A stretch of DNA of 64,000 bases. Source: Phytophthora quininea (taxonomy: Eukaryota > Oomycota > Peronosporomycetes > Peronosporales > Peronosporaceae). The position numbers and the translations under genes are program-made. The notes below the pieces were generated by a model that searched no databases, had not been told where the DNA came from, and was given only the letters and a program-made list of their open reading frames with translations. Shown here piece after piece: positions 44,140 to 57,096 of the stretch; position 1 is the first letter of the stretch; each line of letters begins with the position of its first letter. Where the stretch lies: positions 1 to 64,000 of the forward strand of contig JAAVTG010000548.1 in NCBI GenBank assembly GCA_011947345.1, written 5' to 3'.

Positions 44140-45010
44140 CTAGCTCACACAGCTGTCGAACGACATCCCCAAGTGGTAATACTGCAACTCAGTGCTCGAG
44201 TAACAGCATGATTCACGATACAGGTACAGCGCAGCCAGCGGGCCAGCCACCTCTTGGCGGTTAGTCAGAGCATACACCATCGATGCTACTCGTTTGCGAG
44301 ATGCTGCTAATCGATCTTGCGCATCCGGGACCGCAGGAATTTCTTCCATTTCTTTCTTCTTCCGTCTCGAAAGTGCAGATAAGGCAACAGGAACGATGGA
44401 GTCCAAGTGATTCTGATACTTCGTTACATATTTGCAGCAGTAGTAGATTCGGTCAGTTGCCTCACGCCCTCCTAGCAGTACTTGAATATCATGGTTGCAC
44501 TTAAAAGTTGCCATGATTGTATAATTGAAGCCATTGATGAATTCGTGCCCTGGTGATCTCTTCATCTCAACGCCTGACGAACCGAATCGTGTGCGATCCA
44601 CTCTTTGTCTTGGAAACAAGTATCGACACAGGTTTGCACTGCCTGTTGCTTTAGATCGCTTAAAGCAGCTGTTCGCATGACCCCACCAGTGTTGATTCAG
44701 TAATAAAACCAGCACAGAAACCATGTAATCTATCGATTCTTTCGCCATCCGGGAATCGGATACCAGCGGAGGCAGCATCTCCACTAACCGAGTCAGATAG
44801 TCATTCTGGAAGGGATCGTCGTCGCTTTTGCACCACCCCATTCGCAGATCATTGGCTTGCTCGAGGAAGTAGGCAGCTTCAGCAGGACTCAGTCCACTTT
44901 CATTTTTCAGATCATTCTCAGTGCTCAAGCTATCCAGCAATTTTTCGCGCTCTTCAATGACGTCAAATGCTTCTCGCCCTGTGTTTCGGCACACCAATTC
45001 ATTTTTGCTT
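44140..45010 (-). pseudogene. Helitron Rep tyrosine region, copy 2
   Basis: This continues the previous frame after one base shift. KSDDDPFQNDYLTRLVE and NQHWWGHANSCFKRSKA lead to FKCNHDIQVLLGG and RIYYCCKYVTKYQ (about 44410-44510), which holds the catalytic Tyr pair of Helitron Rep, then RVASMVYALTNRQEVAGPLAA. A further frame change near 44170-44190 leads into the linker and helicase. Confidence 0.85.
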
Positions 45011-47417
45011 GCTTCACAATTTCGTCTGTTGAGAGTGGGCGTTGCCATGGAGGCCAGTGCATCGGACGACTTTGAAGTAGAGCGCTACGCAAAGCATGTT
45101 GTGAGCTAAATTTGCTTTTGCAGATGCTGCACTGCAAAAGCTCTGGTTCTTTGATCGTCTGTTTTCGCTTTGCAGAATATATTCCAGCCTGGGGATCTCT
45201 GTGCGCCATCTCTGGTATTGAAAGTGCAATCAAGTCAGCAAAGGAAGCACCGCACGTTGAGCAACAGTGTTTTGCCAAGTCGACAGGAAGTTCATTGCTA
45301 ACAATACTATCTGTGTATGCTGCAACAGATTCACGAAAGTTGTCGGCTTCCGCACTTTGCAAAATTTTGTCAACTGCTGCTGAATTCGATGGACACCCCT
45401 TCAGCCAGATCAGAAAGTGAATGTGAAGGGATCCTCGGCCTTGCGTCTCTATCATACCAAAGTATGCCTCCACATTACCAAATAATCCTCGATGTCCCGT
45501 CGGCCTGCCAGTCGTAGGGTCAATTCCCAACACAATCCTAATAAATGCATCCACGTGCCTCATGAATAACCTCGTAGAAGCGCAATCATTCCCTAGACTG
45601 GCCTCTCGAAGCTCTGCCTTGGTTGGCATACGAGCGTCCAGTATATCAAAAAGCGTTCCAACTGATGAAATCCCAGTGTATTGAGCCATAGCAAATGAGT
45701 TGTCTGAGTTAGGCGTCAGCGTGACAAACAGCGCTGGTTGGCCGAAGCGCGCCTGGCATGCAAATGCCTTTCGTCTGCACTGCGATCGCTCAGCATTGCT
45801 ACCCCAAATTGATCGCGTGGCGATCTCGACAGTCTTCAAGAAGCCATTTTCAGTCGGATGGCTTGTTGCAGCTCTTGGCAAACACCCTTGGCGCCGTCTT
45901 TCGTTCGTGAGCAGAGCATTACCAAGTTGCTCGATGCCAATAGTCTCATATCCTTCAAATATTCGTGGAAAACGTTTGCACCGGACGGCGTTGTGAATAA
46001 ACATGTTTCGCACTGAGAATCGATCAAAAGCCACTAGTGTAAATAGCTCGTCCTCGGCAAACTGCCGTCCACTTAGTTCGATATAATACTTTAGGCATGC
46101 TTTGGCCGATACAGGAATGCGTCGAATCTCACCAGGATGGCCTCTTCCAAACGGGAATAAGTGAGGGAATAGTCTAGCGAAAAGGTCTCCAGAGATATCA
46201 TTAGAAATATGATCGGAACGACGTACCAGGAACACTCGTTCCGCGTCTGGGGACCCTTCTACTTCCACAACAGCAGGGTGGTCCTGTGTGAGTGGAGGAG
46301 ATGGATTAGCCTCCGTCAGTCCGACGCGACGCTCAATTACACTTTCTTCGTCATTTTCGCAAATCACCCGCCATGCATCCGAATGACCTCGGATGTTTTG
46401 TTGTTCAGTGTCCATAGTATCATCCAGCTCTCCCTCATTATCATCTACATGCTCCACAAAGTGGCCTTCAATTGACTCATCCGAACAATCAATATCTACA
46501 AAGTCGTCATTCCACATAACATCTTCATACAAAATGTTGTGCGTTTTGTAAAAGCTCATTACGTCACGTACAACACCATTCCGAATTTGATGCATCTTCC
46601 GAACTTTGCGAATCTGTCCTTCTGTGAAATCACCGACCATGACTACTCGATACGACGTGATGTCTGCAAGCGACCGTGGCAACCGAGAAACAGGTGGCCC
46701 TGGGGTGCAATCGAACGCTAGGCAGTGGGAACGGATACATCTATGGCGCCCACCACGCATCACCCGTGTCGTAGCTGCAGTGGAGCTTAGTTGGGTCATC
46801 ATCCGCTCAGGAATCGTTAGCCCCTTCAAGTGATCAGGCAAAGTTCCCACGAAAAAGCCATTAGCAATAGCAAACTTCGGCAGTTTTCGCCGACGGATAA
46901 AAGCTTCGCACTCTTTACACACATTCACCCATGAGCATGGGTGGCCACTGTCATTCAAATAGCACTGGATACCACGAGGTGAAACCAGTACATTTTCCAG
47001 GCTGGGAATCAAAGGCGGGGCTTCGTATTGCTCCAAAAGTAGCTGCGGAATATCACTACCAGCTACCCCCAAAATTTTACGTAATACTTCCATGTATCTC
47101 CAGTCGGATCCATCCTTTCGTTCCATGTCTCTGATTAGCACTACGCGGTCACAAACAGCACACACGGCCTCATCTAAGCCTTCGGCACTCAGAGCACTGC
47201 GAAGTAAATCCATGCAATGAATTCTCTCCTCCTCAGTGATCGGCGCAAAGTACTTGACAGGAATACGGTCAGAGCATTCAGCTGTATAACTTGTTCGTTG
47301 CCTTTTACGAGCCCTCGATAACTGCCTCTTAGCAGCGGCTTTCTCCCTCTGGTGTGCAAGATCCAAGTGTGCAAGCAAGTCGTCTTCATCGTTTTCCTGC
47401 GTCGCAGGTGACGCCAT
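44925..47417 (-). pseudogene. Helitron replicase 5' part: DUF6570-like and Rep HUH, copy 2
   Basis: An 830-codon open frame. Residues 11-30 contain the DDLLAHLDLAHQRE unit that is duplicated in copy 1. Cys pairs at 86-89 and 167-170 lead into RRRKLPKFAIANGFFVG (176-191), the DUF6570-like block, followed by RGGRHRCIRSHC (221-232). Rep motif FVTLTPN is at 564-570, and HUH (ETQGRGSLHIHFLIW) has His665 and His667. A Cys-rich CSTCGAS and LQCSICKSKFSSQH block follows. The frame is lost near 45000, at a run of five T; the next frame continues the same protein. It would be the DNA-cutting half of the Helitron enzyme. Confidence 0.88.
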
Positions 47418-47479
47418 TACTACACGCCATTCATCATCCCCAACGTTAGCTTAACAAACGCATCCCCACTGCAGTCAAA

Positions 47480-47681
47480 TGCTGCTGCCATACCTGGTTC
47501 GGATCGCCGAGGATGCTTGGCCCCTAGCTGGGAGGTGCTCGCTGCGCCACCTGCATGAAACGACTCACATTAGCCCACTGCTACGCTGCGAATGACACCA
47601 CCATGCTCCAATGCTGCTGCCGTACCTGGTTCGGATCGCCGAGGATGCTTGACCACCTAGCTGGGAGGTGCTCGCGGCGCA
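47480..47681. repeat. Direct repeat of about 70 bp, period about 131 bp
   Basis: AATGCTGCTGCC(A/G)TACCTGG...GGGAGGTGCTCGC occurs at 47480-47550 and again at 47610-47681. It lies just upstream of the Helitron start and could be part of its 5' region. Confidence 0.75.
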
Positions 47682-48072
47682 GCGAATCAACGACTGGACG
47701 TCGTTGACTACCGTCGGGGTTGTCATTCTTTGTTGAAATTGAAGTCCTTTTACCTTTTACAAGGGAAAAAGGACACGCCGGGTTCACTGCGTTTACTACT
47801 TCCTCCGAGGTCGGCAATTCCGACGTGAAACGTCTTAGGTAACTCATCAGTGTGGTGCACACGAAACGGCTGGTCCAAAACCGAAGTACCATCGAACCTT
47901 CTCAATGCCCACCCTGGGCATTTCCAACCAATCAAAAAGCGATAATTATATTATCAACCAATTAAGTTTGACTTGGTCTGTCAATACCGGTATTTTTCGG
48001 AGAGAGTACCGTGGGGACAACTGTACTGCGGCAGATCGAATAAAGCATAGTTCTTCGAACTACGAATTGCGA
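47682..48072. other. Spacer between module copy 2 and the ankyrin array
   Basis: Minus-strand frames at 47581-47892 and 47750-47935 look coding-like but are unrecognised. CCTTTTACAAGGGAAAAAGG near 47752-47772 is a short inverted repeat. Confidence 0.35.
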
Positions 48073-48198
48073 ACATTCTAGTGCACCGGGGCTAATTCGT
48101 ACTTATTGCATCCGGAAATGTGTTCACTGACCGTGTATACAGTTCTGGCGGGATGCTCGCAAATGAATGAGCTGATTTGACCCAAGCTTGCTTCCAAC

Positions 48199-51100
48199 AT
48201 GAGCTCATTGGGAGGGGCCGTCGATGCGGAAGAGCGACTTCGAGACGCCTGCAAAACAGGCGACGTGGAGGCGGTTCGAGAGTTGCTCGACAGGGAAGGC
48301 GTGGATGTGGAGGCTGCAGACACAGAGACTGGCAGGACGCCACTCATAGCTGCGGCGGAGAACGGTCACGTAACTGTGGTATCGCTACTGCTGCAGAACG
48401 GAGCCTACGTCGACAAACGACAAGCTACTGGTGAGACGGCTCTCTGCAGAGCGTCCCTCAACGGCCACTTTGACGCTGCTCGGGTGCTCGTTGAGAACAG
48501 CGCTGGTATCGACTTGGCAGATAACGATGGGTGGACGCCGCTCATGTCTGCTTCTTATAATGGACACTCCGATGTTGTGGTATTGCTGATTGGTCTTGAG
48601 CTACTGTCGACAAGCAACATCCTGACGGAAGTACTAGCCTGTATTTTGCGTGCGAGTTTGGCCATGTTGACGCTGCTCGAGTTCTCATTGAGAACGGTGC
48701 TTCTATCGACCTGGCAGATAACAAAGGAATTACGCCACTGATGTTTGCTTCTTATAATGGACACTCCGATGTTGTGGAGTTGCTGATTGGTCTTGGAGCT
48801 ACAGTGAACAAGCAACGCTCCGATGGAAGTACTAGCCTGTATTTTGCTTGCCAGCGTGGCCACGGCGACGCTGCACGGGTTCTCATTGAGAACGGCGCCT
48901 GCACCGACTTGGAAGCTAACGACGGATCTACACCCCTGATGGTCGCTTCTCGTTATGGACATTCGGGCGTGGTGGCGTTGCTCATTCTGCTTGGAGCTAC
49001 AATCGACAAGCAACATCCTGATGGAAGTACTAGCCTGTATCTAGCTTGCGAGTTTGGCCATGTTGACACTGCTCGGGCGCTTATTGAGAACGGTGCTTCC
49101 ATCGATTTGGAGGCGAACGATGGGTGGACGCCGCTCATGGTCGCTTCTCGTAATGGACATTCAGATGTGGTGGCGTTGCTCATTCTGCTTGGAGCTACAA
49201 TCGACAAGCAAAATCCTGACGGAAGTACTAGCCTGTATCTAGCTTGCGAGTTTGGCCATGTTGACACTGCTCGGGCGCTTATTGAGAACGGTGCTTCCAT
49301 CGATTTGGAGGCGAACGATGGGTGGACGCCGCTCATGGTCGCTTCTCGTAATGGACATTCAGATGTGGTGGCGTTGCTCATTCTGCTTGGAGCTACAATC
49401 GACAAGCAACATCCTGATGGAAGTACTAGCCTGTATCTAGCTTGCGAGTTTGGCCATGTTGACACTGCTCGGGCGCTTATTGAGAACGGTGCTTCCATCG
49501 ATTTGGAGGCGAAAATGGGTGGACACCACTGATGGTCGCTTCTCGTAATGGACATTCAGATGTGGTGGCGTTGCTCATTCTGCTTGGAGCTACAATCGAC
49601 AAGCAAAATCCTGACGGAAGTACTAGCCTGTATCTAGCTTGCGAGTTTGGCCATGTTGACACTGCTCGGGCGCTTATTGAGAACGGTGCTTCCATCGATT
49701 TGGAGGCGAAAAATGGGTGGACACCACTGATGGTTGCTTCTCGGAATGGACATTCAGATGTGGTGGCATTATTAATTCTGCTTGGAGCTACAATCGACAA
49801 GCAAAATCCTGACGGAAGTACTAGCCTGTATTTTGCGTGCGAGTTTGGCCATGTTGACGCTGCTCGAGTTCTCATTGAGAACGGTGATTCTATCGACCTG
49901 GCAGATAACAAAGGAATTACGCCACTGATGTTTGCTTCTTATAATGGACACTCCGATGTTGTGGAGTTGCTGATTGGTCTTGGAGCTACTGTCGACAAAC
50001 AACGCTCCGATGGAAGTACTAGCCTGTATTTTGCTTGCCAGCGTGGCCACGGCGACGCTGCACGGGTTCTCATTGAGAACGGCGCCTGCACCGACTTGGA
50101 AGCTAACGATGGGTGGACGCCGCTCATGTCTGCTTCTTATAATGGACACTCCGATGTTGTGGAGTTGCTGATTGGTCTTGGAGCTACTGTCGACAAGCAA
50201 CATCCTGATGGAAGTACTAGCCTGTATTTTGCGTGCGAGTTTGGCCATGTTGACGCTGCTCGAGTTCTCATTGAGAACGGTGATTCTATCGACCTGGCAG
50301 ATAACAAAGGAATTACGCCACTGATGTTTGCTTCTTATAATGGACACTCCGATGTTGTGGAGTTGCTGATTGGTCTTGGAGCTACTGTCGACAAACAACT
50401 CTCCGATGGAAGTACTAGCCTGTATTTTGCTTGCCAGCGTGGCCACGTTGACACTGCTCAGGTTCTCATTGAGAACGGCGCCTGCACCGACTTGGAAGCT
50501 AACGACGGATCTACACCCCTGATGGTCGCTTCTCGTTATGGACATTCAGATGTGGTGGCGTTGCTCATTCTGCTTGAGCTACAATCGACAAGCAACATCC
50601 TGATGGAAGTACTAGCCTGTATCTGGCTTGCGAGTTTGGCCATGTTGACACTGCTCGGGCGCTTATTGAGAACGGTGCTTCCATCGATTTGGAGGCGAAA
50701 AATGGGTGGACACCGCTGATGGTTGCTTCTCGGAATGGACACTCGGACGTGGTGGCGTTGTTGGTGCAGAATGGTGCTGCAATCGATTGGAGACTATCCA
50801 ATGGCTGTACGGCTCTGTATATCGCGTGTGAGTTTGGCGAAGTTGACGCTGCTCGAGTTCTCGTTGAGAACGGTGCTTCTATTGACTTGAGAAAAACGAT
50901 GGCTGGACGCCGCTCATGGTTGCTTCTTATGATGGACATTCGGGTATTGTGGCATTGTTAGTTGGTCTTGGAGCCACAGTCGACAAGCAAAACTCCAATG
51001 GAAGTACTAGTCTGTACTTTGCCTGCGAGTTTGGCCACGTTGACGCTGCACGGGTTCTCATTGAGAACGGTGCTTCGATCGCCTTGGCAGATAACAATGG

Positions 51101-53223
51101 GTGGATGCCGTTGATGGCAGCATCTAAGAATGGGCACGGAGACGTTGTGAAAATTCTATGCGATAATGGTGCTCAGCTTAATCTAACAAATAAGAATGGA
51201 TGGACGGCTCTAATGTGGGCGGCGGAGCGAGGTCATGCCTTGGTGATAGATGTTTTGTTGCAGCGAGGGGCATGCGTCGACAAACAGCTTCCTAATGGAG
51301 CTACAGCTTTAAATCTTGCTTGTGAGCATGGTCAATTTGCAGCAGCAATAACCCTGATAAAGAGCGGCGCAGATATCGAACTCGCTGACGACGAAGGATA
51401 CACACCGTTGATCACGGCGGCTCAGATGGGGTTTTCCGACATCGTCCAGCTTTTATTCAACAACGGAGCTCGACTCGACACACGATTGCCGAGCGGAAGC
51501 ACTGCGTTGATCACTGCCGTCTGGCACAGAAGACTCGAGGTTGTTCGGATTCTTTTGGATAACGAGGCCGATTTGAGTTTGTGCGGAGACTTTATGGGGT
51601 GGTCAGCGTTGGTGGTTGCCTCTTTCAGTGGGTTTACGGAGCTCGTACAGCTTATTTACGAGCGCATCTGGCAAATCACACATGGGAGAACAGACGATTT
51701 CTTTCTAGCTGATATTTGCACTTTTCCTGTGAACGCAGCCTCCGATGTTGCAAGTACAAGCATCGATCAAAAGCGTCGGAACGGAGACACGGCACTGCGA
51801 ATTGCTTGTGAGCAAGGTGATTTCAAACGGGTCGAGACATTGCTGAAAACCACCGAGGCTGTTAATATTCCTGATCGCGATGGTGAAACACCACTGACAA
51901 CTGCAGCAATAGATGGAAACACTGCAACAGTGGAGCTTCTCCTGAGTCGAGGAGCTAGTATTAACCAATGTGGACGGAATGGATGCTCCGCCATGTTGAA
52001 TGCAAGCTGTCAAGGGCACTTTGAAATTGTGAAAGTTCTTGTCGCACGCGGGGCTAACATGGACCTGCAGGACAATGATGGTGACACTGCTCTCATGGAA
52101 GCAGCATTTTACGGATATGTTGAAATTGTTCGCTTGCTTCTTCAGAGCGGGGCGTCGTGTGATTTGGTGAATAAGGCCGGCAAAACTGCGCTAGCGCGTG
52201 CAGAAGAGAACTGTTACACCGCTGTAGCGACTGTTCTTCATGAATGGAAATCGCTGAATGCTGCCTCGCTTCACGACGAAAAGGACAAGCAAACGAATTT
52301 GGTTTGTAATGACACGCAGAGCATCGTTCGAGATGTAAGTCCTACGTCGTAGTCGCTTTACCCCTTGGAGCGTAGCTCGTTCGGGAAACGCAGTCAGGTG
52401 GCGGCTGTGGGTGGCAGTGTGTCTGTAGTCCGTTTTCTTGTGGAGAGAGGTGCGTCGGTGGATTTGATGAACAATTCTAGTGGCACGGCACTCTTGGCTG
52501 CTGCATTACACGGCCATCTTGGCATCGTCTCGCTGTTGTTAGCAAGCGGGGCCAGCATTGATAAACAAGGAGCAGGAGGAGGTACAGTGTTGCAACTTGC
52601 GTGTATAAATGGGAGGTTTTCTGTTGTCAGAGCACTTCTAGACCATGGCGCTAGCGTCGAAATGCAAGACGACGACGGAAATGACGCTCTAGTGATTGTT
52701 GTTGACGGCGGATACACTACACTGGCGAAACTTCTGTTGGTAAGGGGTCTTCGGCTTCCTGGAAGACACTCATATTAGCGTCCAAAGGTGGCCATGTCGA
52801 TGTAGTGGAGCTTCTGCTTGAGCATGGCGCAAACATCAACGAGCAAGGAACCGAAGGGGGCACAGCTCTGCTGGTTGCCTGCCAAAGTCAACAAGACAAC
52901 GTTGTACGAGCGTTGCTTGAGCATGGCGCCGAAGTGGATGTGATGGACGACGAAGGCACCTCCCCACTCCTTTGGTGCTCTCAAAACGGCCACCTTGCAG
53001 TCGTCCCGCTGCTTGTGGACCACGGCGCGTCAGTGAATTTAGCCAACAAGGCAGGCTGGACGCAAGTGATGGCAGCTATTCCAGACAATCACGTTGATGT
53101 GGTAAAGTTTTGCTGGAGAAAGGAGCGAGAGCAGATATCAAAGGCCCCGATGGAGCCACTGCTTTGGTTATTGCCTTGGCACGTAAGCGCTACGTCATCG
53201 CCAAACTTCTGAATGCCAGTTGA
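48199..53223 (+). pseudogene. Ankyrin-repeat protein gene, unit A
   Basis: ATG at 48199 (MSSLGGAVDAEERLRDACKTG) opens a long run of 33-residue ankyrin repeats of the type NGWTPLM-ASYNGHSDVV-LLI-LGATVDKQ. No signal peptide, kinase or other domain is seen, so it is probably a cytoplasmic protein-binding solenoid. Frame changes near 48597, 49514, 50573 and 50893 are each a one-base loss relative to neighbouring repeats. A stop at 52350-52352 follows a non-ankyrin tail and could be the true end. It is shared with unit B, yet more repeats (VVRFLVERGASVDL and onward) continue in the same frame beyond it to 53223. A GTAAGT at 52335 looks like a donor, but no acceptor nearby restores the frame. Confidence 0.8.
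49020..49760 (+). repeat. 198-bp direct repeats inside ankyrin gene A
   Basis: Units of 198 bp, two ankyrin repeats each, follow each other almost unchanged (starts near 49113, 49311, 49508 and 49706). Related but more diverged pairs continue to about 50720. The near-identity points to recent unequal exchange. Confidence 0.9.
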
Positions 53224-54247
53224 TGTTGCTAAGACATACTTGTTACCTACTCTAGGCCAGTCGCTCTTCTATCTAGTTTCGCCAGGTAAATGTGGTGCTG
53301 GAATCCATGTTTGCAGTCGGCATCGGTATACTTATTCCCTCACCCTGTCAGCGCCTTCATCACGTACGGGCGATCTCTGCGCGTTGCAATCATCCACACA
53401 TCTGCCCTCGGTGACATTTCAGTGGCGGAACCGGCCTTATGGATCGTCATCGGGAGGTAATATCCGCCTTCTTGGAGATTGCTAATAGCAAGGGGGTTCA
53501 TTGCGAAGATCATTCCGAAATGGTGTTGTTGTTGAGCAGTGAAACAAAAAAACAAATGCAACGAGTTGATGGCGCTCAAATGTGATGAACACCCGGGTAT
53601 CACGGGCCGTGTTATCCAGCTCGGTCACCTTGGTACTGTATCATCTTGCTGTTGTTATTATCTCCGGCTCCAAAAAGTTGGTTGTGAGGCTTCTTTGTTT
53701 TTTTCGACTTTTCATTTGGACATCGCTCCTTAGCACGCGGGTCCAGTATCGGTAAACAAGGGCCAGGGAGGAAGTACAGCTTTACAACTCACGTGTTCAA
53801 AAGCATTTCCTGTCGTCTACGAACTTCTCGGCCATGACGCCATCGTGGAAATGCAAGATGACGACGGAAATGACGCACTGATGACTGCTGCCGACCGCGG
53901 CCGGGGAACTCCTTGTCAAGAGGGGGCAAGTAGGCTGGACTGTGCTCAACTTCGTTTCCAGGAGTTTCAGGTTAGTGTCGACAACTGAGGCGAGTCGAGT
54001 GCATTTATCAGCAGTACAGCGGGTACGACTTCCACGACCTGACTCGGGCATGGTGCGATCGACAGATTTTCATTCAATAAAATTCCCACCGACGTGCAGC
54101 GAACGGCAGCGCAGCGACACAAGCCTCGCTCTTTTGATTTGTTGTCCATTTTGCCCTGATCGGGCAATGACTTAGACTGCCAGTAAATGGACAAGTGGAG
54201 GTCTGGATATTGTTCAATACTTCTACGACAGCATATGCCTGCGCTGC
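53224..54247. other. Between ankyrin gene and esterase, unit A
   Basis: At 53760-53990 the plus strand still reads as ankyrin (TALQLTCSKAF, VEMQDDDGNDALMTAADRG), so the ankyrin gene once extended to here. A minus-strand frame at 53340-53603 (...LQEGGYYLPMTIHKAG...) is kept in unit B but not recognised. The stretch 54000-54247 is the decayed 3' end of the esterase. Confidence 0.5.
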
Positions 54248-55393
<1,146 letters not shown>

Positions 55394-56781
55394 TGCGAGT
55401 AGGTCGGTGCTGGTAGTTTGCATAAAATTGAGGGATAACAACAGGTTGGGGCTTGTTTGGTGAGGCCGTCGCGTTGTTCGCCAACAGGACTCAAGTCGAC
55501 GGAGACCTATTCAGTCGATGAGTCATGGATGACAGACCACAACTGCAACCACTGCCCTTGAAGTCCCGAGTGAACTAACCAGGCAAAAGAGCGTGCTCCA
55601 GCCCACGAAAGCGTGATTGCTGGCTCGCAAATCCTGGTCCTAGTAGCATAAATGCCAGTCGAGGGCTAACTCAGCGATGAGCTCTTAACCGATGACACAT
55701 GCTTTTGCAAGAGCTCAAGTGGGGCCTCGTCAGGTCAATGGAAGTGAAAGGGCTTGGATTTGAAGGGCCCTTTGCTGCGCTGAATCAAGTCTGTTGGACA
55801 GAGCGAGGCGTGTCGATTGTAGAGCTTTCAGTGTTTTATTATTATTTTTATTTTGGCAGATCTGCCGACGGATACTGCGGAAAATTTACGTCTGTCCTCC
55901 ATTGCTGACAGTGGAGCGATTCCTGTAGACTCGCTGTAGGTTTAAAACCATAGCGCCATAACATTATAAACGAAGCCCCACCCGTAGCTTTCGCGAGAAT
56001 GAAAAAACATTGACATAAACAAAATGAGTTACGTCGTGCTAATCACTCTGCTTGCAATGACTCGAGAAGCACGAGCATTGTACTCAGAACTAGCGATATC
56101 TACACAGAATCGCGCCAGGGAACGGCATAAAGGTAGTGTTCTCTGAAATTTACTTTCACGGTTCATAAGGGACCTACCTCGACTCTCATCGAGCGAGCAT
56201 GTCTAACTTCCCAAAAATGTTATGATCACTTTGGCTCAAACTCTCATTGCAAGAAACAATAACACAGCTCGAAAACACAGCCGTATTTGTGCTTTCGGTC
56301 TGCTTGACGTGATAAACCATCTTCAACCTGCAAGGCTAGCGCGAGGCAGACCACTTTTGCCATACAAGGAATAAGAGCCGCTCACTGCAATAGCTAATCC
56401 CAACTATAACGTAATGTTGTTTCTTCAGAAGAGTTCAAGCGACAAGCAGCAGCACGCGTAATTTACGCACATCAAAGCTCGATAGAGTTCGAATGTGGCA
56501 GCAATTTCACAACGTTTGGCAGAAGTCAACTGCTCTATTCGATGACGACTGTACTCTACGTCAGAACCAATAGAGAATCCGCGAACTAGTTAATCACATC
56601 GTTTCAACTCTACGGCAGAACTAAGTGTTCCGCGACGGCAACCTGCACCAAAAATACAATCGGGAACTTCACATTGTCACCAACTGCGCAGATGATGCGG
56701 CTGCGGAGCAGGCGCAGCAGATGCCGAAGATCTTCACAAACTAAGCGTAAACAAATCACACCTCATCACCAACAAGCAAAC
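55394..56781. other. Non-coding tail of unit A
   Basis: No convincing gene in 1.4 kb; only short frames. It is almost identical to 62013-63399. Confidence 0.55.
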
Positions 56782-56966
56782 TGTAATTGCAGCAACAGCT
56801 CTTTCACAATAAATTTCAGAGCTTCCCCGAGCACGGCACGGCCTTGTCCAGACGCGACGTTATCGCCATGACGACCTTGCCGTGGTGGTCGACGGCAGAA
56901 AAGTGGAGCAGCACGACGTCCACGAAGACGAAGTGGTCAACTACTCTATGAAAATTCCGGATTTGT
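56782..56966. repeat. Dispersed 0.19-kb repeat, copy 2
   Basis: Matches 5830-6015 and 63400-63584. It lies 131 bp before the ankyrin start of unit B, so it may contribute to the promoter of the downstream gene. Confidence 0.88.
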
Positions 56967-57096
56967 GTATACATTCTAGTGCACCAGGGCTAATTCGTAC
57001 TTATTGCATCCGGAAATGTGTTCACTGACCGTGTATACAGTTCTGGCGGGATGCTCGCAAATGGACGAGCTGATTTGACCCAGGCTTGCTTCCAAC

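Larger units (their letters stand above)
41513..47417 (-). mobile_element. Helitron coding region, module copy 2
   Basis: This is the best preserved of the three Helitrons in the window. One frame of 830 codons covers the N-terminus through the HUH motif, and only about five breaks separate it from the end of the helicase. ATG at 47417 begins MASPATQEND. The element ends are not resolved. Confidence 0.92.
33153..48072 (-). mobile_element. Module copy 2: candidate large Helitron-like element with cargo
   Basis: From right to left on the minus strand this holds a Helitron gene, gene X, a small helical-protein gene, a SANT-like gene and an intact histone H4 gene, with a DSBH-type gene on the plus strand between the Helitron and gene X. 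Its length (about 14.9 kb) is close to that of copy 1. The right limit is set where the ankyrin tandem array starts. The element status is inferred from shared gene order and the shared hairpin. Confidence 0.45.

Noticed and set aside
48953..50545. Long minus-strand frames opposite the ankyrin repeats
   Set aside because: They repeat with the 99-bp and 198-bp period of the plus-strand repeats and are shadow frames.
52335..52428. Intron at the GTAAGT near the end of the ankyrin gene
   Set aside because: None of the nearby AG acceptors joins the upstream frame to the downstream ankyrin frame, whereas simple readthrough of one stop does.
55699..55908. 69-codon plus-strand frame kept in units A and B
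   Set aside because: It is conserved only because the whole unit is duplicated; no domain, signal or codon evidence supports it.
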